53,754 nt of DNA from Bradyrhizobium genosp. SA-3. GTDB taxonomy: Bacteria > Pseudomonadota > Alphaproteobacteria > Rhizobiales > Xanthobacteraceae. The stretch spans positions 1-53,754 of the forward strand of contig NZ_PSRT01000054.1 in assembly GCF_004212635.1 (NCBI RefSeq), given 5' to 3'. Positions 49,459 to 53,754 of this stretch are shown piece after piece. The notes beneath the pieces were generated by a model that was given only the letters and a program-made list of their open reading frames with translations, did no database searches and was not told where the DNA came from. The translations under genes were made by a program, and so were the position numbers. Every line of letters starts with the position of its first letter. The first letter of the stretch is position 1.

Positions 49459-51003
49459 CTATCCCCCCGCGCTCAATTCGGCGCGATCGAGCTCTTCCTC
49501 GAGTTTGTGGAAGGCGTCGTCGCCGATCACCTCGGTGGCGCGCAGATCGAAGATCGATTTGCGCGCGGCCTCGATGGCGCGGCGGCGCAGGGGATCGGCG
49601 GGCAATTCGCCATTGGCGATGCCGCCGTTCGGATCGGTCTCGGCCTGCATCAGGATGGCGCGATATTCGAGCCTGAGGATCTCCGCTTCCTCCGATGGAT
49701 CGCTCTCGATGGCATCGAGCGCGGCGCGATAGGCGATGGCGCGTCCGCGCGCGACTTCGATGCCGACCGGATCATCGTCCTTGAGGCCGAAGGCCAGGAT
49801 CAGCGGCCGCAGCGTCAAGCCCTGGATCACCAGCGAACCCAGCACCACTGCAAAGGCGATGAAGACGATGAAGTCGCGATAGGGAAAGTTCTCCGGCAGG
49901 GCGAAGGCGGTGGCGAGCGTGACGAGGCCGCGCATGCCGCACCAGGAGATGATGAGACCGCCCTTGGCCGAGGCGACCTGTCTTGGATCCTTCGGATGAT
50001 AGAAGCCGTGGGCGACCAACACGCGCAGCGTCGTGCGGTAGAACGTCACCCAGCACAGCCGGACCAGGACCACGGTGAGCAGGATCCAGGCGGCAGCGAC
50101 GCAATATTCCCAACGCACGTCGGCATCTAACCGCGTCCAGATCGGCCGCATCTGCATGCCGATCAGCATGAAGGCGAGCACGTTGAGCACGAACACCGTC
50201 GTCTCCCAGACCGCATAGGACGGCACCCGCAGCCGCGCCGGGATGCGCGCCGGCGCCGTGCGCGCGACCGTGATGGCGTAGACCACGATGGTAAGGATGC
50301 CGGAGAGGCCGAGATGCTCGGCGGCGATCCACACCAGGAAGGTGGTGGCGAACTGCACGATGATGGCACTCGGCGCCTCCGTCACCCGCTCCATGAACAG
50401 CGGAATGATGCGGCCTGCGAGCAGGCCGGCGATGACGCTGCCGACCAGCGCCAGTGCCATGGTCGGTGCGACCTGGCTCCATGTCAGGTGCTCGGTGGCG
50501 ACCGCGCCGACCGCGATGCGATAGATCAGCAGCGCGGTCGCGTCGTTGAGCAGGCTCTCGCCCTCCAGGACCTTGACCATGCGGTGGGGCAGCTTCACCT
50601 GGCTCAGGATCGCGACCGCGGCCGCGGCATCCGGCGGCGCCACGATGGCGCCGAGCGCGACCGCGGCGGCCCAGGGCATGTCGGGCATCAGCCGGTGCGC
50701 GACATAGGCCACGCCAACCGTGGTGAGGCCGACCGCGGCGACGACCAGGGTCGAGACCGGAACCCAATTGTTGCGCAGATCGCGCAGCGAGGTGTCGAAG
50801 GCGGCATCGAGCAGGACCGGTGCGACAAAAAGCGCCAAAGCCAGGTCCGGCTCCAGCGTCCAGGACGGGCTCGACGGCACGAAGGCGATCAGCGCGCCGC
50901 CGATGGCGAGGAAGGTCGGGTAGGGGACCTTGATCCGCCGCGCCAGCGCCGATAAGCCAACGGCGCCGAGCAGAAGCACGATGATCCATTCGAATGTCGA
51001 CAC
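49459..51003 (-). CDS. CPA1-family Na+/H+ antiporter
   Basis: GTG 51003, 7 bp after GGGGA, starts the family-like STFEWIIVLLLGAVGLSALA; a GTG at 51036 is less likely. The 514-residue protein has about 12 membrane helices (residues 1-400) with the ion-site motifs ALGAIVAPPDAAAAVAILSQ (Asp pair region) and LEGESLLNDATALLIYRIAV (Glu/Asn-Asp), plus GMRGLVTLATAFALP. The C-terminal 110 residues are cytoplasmic and acidic, with EEAEILRLEYRAILMQAETD and LEEELDRAELSAGG. It exchanges Na+ (or K+) for H+ and serves pH and salt balance. It is divergent from the TPR-LprI gene, sharing a 151-bp promoter region. Confidence 0.93.
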   Translation of the reverse strand: MSTFEWIIVLLLGAVGLSALARRIKVPYPTFLAIGGALIAFVPSSPSWTLEPDLALALFVAPVLLDAAFDTSLRDLRNNWVPVSTLVVAAVGLTTVGVAYVAHRLMPDMPWAAAVALGAIVAPPDAAAAVAILSQVKLPHRMVKVLEGESLLNDATALLIYRIAVGAVATEHLTWSQVAPTMALALVGSVIAGLLAGRIIPLFMERVTEAPSAIIVQFATTFLVWIAAEHLGLSGILTIVVYAITVARTAPARIPARLRVPSYAVWETTVFVLNVLAFMLIGMQMRPIWTRLDADVRWEYCVAAAWILLTVVLVRLCWVTFYRTTLRVLVAHGFYHPKDPRQVASAKGGLIISWCGMRGLVTLATAFALPENFPYRDFIVFIAFAVVLGSLVIQGLTLRPLILAFGLKDDDPVGIEVARGRAIAYRAALDAIESDPSEEAEILRLEYRAILMQAETDPNGGIANGELPADPLRRRAIEAARKSIFDLRATEVIGDDAFHKLEEELDRAELSAGG

Positions 51004-51154
51004 GATGATCCCCGAAACCGATTTGAGCGGCGCCACAAGCTAGCACCAATCCGGCCGTAATGATGGATAGTGGGGCAGCAAGGCAAGATTGAAGGCAAGG
51101 CCGACGACAAGGCTGACGATAGGCTGAAGGCAAGACTTTCCGACTGTAACGAGC

Positions 51155-51916
51155 ATGCGTTCTTTTCTCATTCGATTGTCATGTGCCGGGCTGCTTTGCG
51201 CGCTCTCGCTCGCCGCGGCCCATGCCGCGACGGGCGGCGAGCCGGTCGCGGTGCCGCAGGTCGACGTCGCGCCATGCCTCGCGGCGACCGCGGCCGACGA
51301 CATGGACAAGGCCATCACGGTCTGCGCGGCCGTGATCGACAATGAGAAGATCGCGAAGGAAGACCTGATCAAGGCGCTGATCGCGCGCGGCGCGTTCTAT
51401 GCGCGTCACGACCAGGTCGACCGCGCGATCGCCGACGACAGCCGCGCACTTCTGCTCGATCCCACCCTCGCGGACATCTTCAACGCGCGCGGCGAGCTCT
51501 GGCTGAAGAAGGGCGACAAGCCCAAGGCGGTGCAGGATTTCGGCGCGGCGCTCAGAATCGATCCCAACCACGAGAAGGCCCGGGCCAATCACAAGGCGAT
51601 GGCGCGCGAGCTCGAGCGGATCGGGGCGCAGATGGCAGTCGCCGGCAAGCCCAGCTTCAATTGCGCGCGAGCGCGACGCGCCGTGGAAAGGGCGATCTGC
51701 GGCAATCGCGAGCTCGCCGATCTCGACCGCGAGATCTTTGCATCGAATGCCCGCGTGGTCCGCGAGGCGCGCAATGCAGGCGAGGCCAAGGCGCTCCAAC
51801 GCGAGCAGGACGACTTCATTGCCCGCCGCAACGCCGGCTACGGCCGGCCTGGGTACGACCTGAAGAAGGCGATGCAGGAGCGCTTGCAGCGGCTGAACGG
51901 GGTGGACGGATATTGA
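51155..51916 (+). CDS. Exported TPR protein with LprI-like C-terminal module
   Basis: The 253-residue product has a Sec signal (RSFLIRLSCAGLLCALSLAA, cut after AHA), then three to four TPR helices pairs (AITVCAAVIDNEKI, ALIARGAFYARHDQVDRAI, IFNARGELWLKKGDKPKAVQ) and, from about 168, a lysozyme-inhibitor LprI-type module: SFNCARARRAVERAICGNRE, LADLDREIFASNARVV and FIARRNAGYGRPGYDLKKAM. The two conserved cysteines likely make a disulfide. The same architecture occurs in the next gene, so the two are paralogues. A periplasmic peptidoglycan or protein-binding role is possible. Confidence 0.85.
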   Translation: MRSFLIRLSCAGLLCALSLAAAHAATGGEPVAVPQVDVAPCLAATAADDMDKAITVCAAVIDNEKIAKEDLIKALIARGAFYARHDQVDRAIADDSRALLLDPTLADIFNARGELWLKKGDKPKAVQDFGAALRIDPNHEKARANHKAMARELERIGAQMAVAGKPSFNCARARRAVERAICGNRELADLDREIFASNARVVREARNAGEAKALQREQDDFIARRNAGYGRPGYDLKKAMQERLQRLNGVDGY

Positions 51917-51951
51917 CGGGACCTTCTCCTCTCGCCGCAAGCGGCAGTGCA

Positions 51952-52147
51952 ATCGCATATGGAAGCGGATTCCCTGCGGCCATCCTTCGAGATGCCCGCT
52001 TTGGCGGGCTCCTTCAGGATGAGGGCGGAGTGCGCGGCAGCTTTCAACGAGCCCGATGCCAATTAGCCTCATCCTGAGGAGACCGCGAAGCGGGCGTCTC
52101 GAAGGACGAGGCGCTTGCTCAAGCCGCTCCAAGAGATCATATGCGAT
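51952..52147. repeat. Nested palindromic repeats between the two TPR-LprI genes
   Basis: The inner element (about 51980-52111) has CCATCCTTCGAGATGCCCGC at the left against GCGGGCGTCTCGAAGGACGA at the right, and TTCAGGATGAGG against CCTCATCCTGAGG. It sits inside an outer pair, ATCGCATATG near 51954 and CATATGCGAT near 52138, which is itself flanked by CCGCAAGCGG on both sides. The rest of the 354-bp gap (51917-52270) shows only the ribosome site GGAG of the next gene. Confidence 0.8.
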
Positions 52148-52270
52148 AGCCCTACCGCAAGCGGGGCGAGGGTGTGCAGGCAGTTCTCCGGCCCTGACAT
52201 GCCCCGATTTGAACCCATCCCTTGCCAGCCGCGACAACGGTGAGAACCCGACGTCACGGAGCCCTATGCC

Positions 52271-53653
52271 ATGTGCGGCACGCCCTATTCCGCGCAAATG
52301 CCCTCGTTTGCCAAAATTTCGCTGCGCGCGTTCTTCCTCGGCGCGGCAATGAGCGTAGCCCTCGTCGCTCCAGCCGCCGCCGGCACCGATTGCGTGCCCG
52401 GCAGCAAGGCTGCTCCCGCGGACCTGATCTCCGCGTGCAGCGCCATCATCGACCAGGCGACAAATCCGCCGTCTGAACGCTCCGTGGCGCTCGTCGCTCG
52501 CGCCGAAGCCAATGCGCGAACCTCCGGAGGCCAGTCGCAGGCGCTGCGCGATCTGGAGCGCGCCATCGCGCTCGACGGCAAGAATGCAAAGGCCTGGCGC
52601 GTGCGCGGCAACCTCTTGCGCGAGGCCGGCGGCGACCTCAACCGCGCCGCGGCGGATCTGACCAAGGCGATCGAGCTCGATCCGCAGGATCCGGAGGCTT
52701 TCGAGTCGCGCGGCGTCGTCTACACCAACCAGCATCGCTTCGACCGCGCCATTGCAGACTACGATCAGGCCATCAAGCTGAAGGCGGATTTCGCCCAGGC
52801 TTGGTCCGACCGCGGCGCGACCTTCTATCTGCGCGGCGACTACGACAAGGCCGTCGCTGACCTCAGCGAGGCGCTGCGCCTCGATCCGAGCCGGGCGCGC
52901 AGTTACACCAACCGCGGCGCCGCCTACAAGAAGCTCGGCGAGCTCGACAAGGCGATCGCAGACGACAGCGAGGCGATCCGGCTCGATCCAAAGGTGCCGG
53001 AGTATTTCGACAACCGCGGTCTCACCTATGCCGCGATGAAGGAGTACGACAAGGCGATCGCCGATTACGATCAGGCGATCCGTCTCGAGCAGCGGGTGAA
53101 CTTCCTGACCAACCGCGGCGACTCCTACCAGTTCAAGGGCGAGCTCGGTGCTGCGCTGTCGGACTACAACGACGCGCTGAAACTCGATCCGAATTTTGCC
53201 AAGACCTACAACAACCGCGCCGTGCTCCACAAAAAGATGGGCGAGCGCAAGAAGGCGCTGGCCGACTACGAGGTGGCGTTGCGGCTCGATCCCGCCAATG
53301 AGAACGCGCTCAACGGCCGCCGCGCGATGATCGCCGAGATCGCAAAATTCGGCGGCGAGCCGCGCAGTGTGCTGAACGCCGCCCCCAGCGAACCGTCGTT
53401 CGACTGCGCCTCCGCCAAGCGCGAGGTCGAGAAGGTGATCTGCGCCGATCAGCAGCTCGGCGTGCTCGACCGCCAGATCGCCGAGGCCTACGAGCGGGTG
53501 CTGAAATCCGCGAGCAAGCGCTCGGCGGACGGCCTGCGCAAGTCCCAGCGCGATTTCCTCGCCACGCGCGATGCGAGCTTCCGTCGCCCGGGCTATGATC
53601 TGAAGAAGGTCATGCAGGAGAGATTGCAGAAGCTGAATGCGATGGAGAGCTGA
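52271..53653 (+). CDS. Exported TPR-repeat protein with LprI-like C-terminal module
   Basis: ATG 52271 lies 9 bp after GGAG; ATG 52298 is possible. The 460-residue product has a signal peptide (KISLRAFFLGAAMSVALVAP, cut after AAAG/AAG), about eight TPR units of the 34-residue kind (for example PEAFESRGVVYTNQHRFDRA followed by IADYDQAIKLKADFAQAWSD) spanning roughly 85-350, and a C-terminal LprI-like module from about 375: SFDCASAKREVEKVICADQQ, LGVLDRQIAEAYERVL, FLATRDASFRRPGYDLKKVM. The end RPGYDLKKxMQERLQxLN is almost identical to that of the previous gene. Periplasmic, likely a protein-interaction scaffold. Confidence 0.9.
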   Translation: MCGTPYSAQMPSFAKISLRAFFLGAAMSVALVAPAAAGTDCVPGSKAAPADLISACSAIIDQATNPPSERSVALVARAEANARTSGGQSQALRDLERAIALDGKNAKAWRVRGNLLREAGGDLNRAAADLTKAIELDPQDPEAFESRGVVYTNQHRFDRAIADYDQAIKLKADFAQAWSDRGATFYLRGDYDKAVADLSEALRLDPSRARSYTNRGAAYKKLGELDKAIADDSEAIRLDPKVPEYFDNRGLTYAAMKEYDKAIADYDQAIRLEQRVNFLTNRGDSYQFKGELGAALSDYNDALKLDPNFAKTYNNRAVLHKKMGERKKALADYEVALRLDPANENALNGRRAMIAEIAKFGGEPRSVLNAAPSEPSFDCASAKREVEKVICADQQLGVLDRQIAEAYERVLKSASKRSADGLRKSQRDFLATRDASFRRPGYDLKKVMQERLQKLNAMES

Positions 53654-53693
53654 GGGCGGCCGAAAAAGCCGAAGTCGAATGGCTGGTTCGGTT

Positions 53694-53754
53694 ACCTCTC
53701 CCGCTTGCGGGAGAGGTCGACGCGCCCCGGGCGATGCGAAGCATCGTCCCGAGC
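53694..53754. repeat. Palindromic repeat, CTCTCCCGCTTGCGGGAGAG family (cut by window edge)
   Basis: ACCTCTCCCGCTTGCGGGAGAGGT folds as a perfect hairpin with a GCTTGC turn, followed by GCGATGC-GAA-GCATCGT, the same cap hairpin seen after the copy at 12363. The right part lies outside the window. It probably ends the transcript of the preceding TPR gene. Confidence 0.82.

Noticed and set aside
51179..53230. 683-codon antisense frame across both TPR-LprI genes
   Set aside because: It crosses two real genes and the repeat region between them, and has no family character.

Overview
The window is high-GC alphaproteobacterial DNA. Gene content, gene order and the many intergenic palindromic repeats suggest Bradyrhizobium or a close relative. 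Signs include the hisD / UPF0262 / low-molecular-weight phosphatase / maf / yacG string, a 180-kDa-class NAD-glutamate dehydrogenase, several TRAP transporters, a GGDEF-EAL protein, and repeats of the types GTCGTCCCGGCGAAGG, GTAGGATGGGTAGAGC and AGCCCGGATGGAGCG. Species assignment is inference only.

Layout. 1-3.6 kb: a catabolic operon (flavin reductase-like protein cut by the window edge, fumarylacetoacetase-family protein, frameshifted HpaH-like hydratase, RidA-like protein, amidohydrolase) that looks built for aromatic or ring-cleavage products. 3.8-7.2 kb: single genes among repeats (luciferase-like oxidoreductase, cNMP-binding protein, SnoaL-like exported protein, a 5'-truncated ynfA remnant, a GDCCVxC zinc-ribbon-like protein). 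7.4-8.0 kb: a large non-coding block full of long perfect stems, next to tRNA-Thr(GGU). 8.3-12.4 kb: a cNMP-domain/thioredoxin-reductase-like fusion lacking the CxxC, an EthD protein, a membrane protein, and an alpha/beta hydrolase whose last codons are frameshifted. 12.6-17.2 kb: the housekeeping string DUF2948-hisD-UPF0262-phosphatase-maf-yacG, then tRNA-Phe(GAA). 17.3-20.9 kb: a three-gene DctPQM TRAP transporter. 21.1-28.6 kb: an IS3-type remnant and three same-strand copies of an AT-richer ~50-bp repeat that separate NAD-glutamate dehydrogenase from a CBS/YbaK gene pair and these from a DUF1326/DUF2182 pair (28.6-30.1 kb).

30.3-35.9 kb: a c-di-GMP GGDEF-EAL enzyme, a nitrobindin-like protein, a RibD/DHFR-like reductase, a flavin amine oxidase and a clear intrinsic terminator. 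35.9-43.4 kb: small exported proteins, a TTC38-type TPR protein, an aldo/keto reductase, a PaaI thioesterase and a divergently placed Nudix CoA pyrophosphatase. 43.8-47.4 kb: a TAXI-type TRAP system (binding protein, fused 4TM-12TM permease, DUF1850 protein). 47.4-53.7 kb: an SDR enzyme, a membrane protein, a CPA1 Na+/H+ antiporter, and two neighbouring exported TPR proteins that share an LprI-like C-terminal module.

Points most worth a second look: the ~500-nt structured non-coding element at 7.4-7.9 kb; the three-copy repeat that partitions the 21-28 kb region into gene cassettes; two independent CC-to-C single-base losses that break otherwise well-conserved genes (true pseudogenes or consensus errors); and the dense, sometimes nested, palindromic repeat families filling nearly every convergent or terminal intergenic space. 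No CRISPR array, complete transposon, prophage or obvious defence system was seen.
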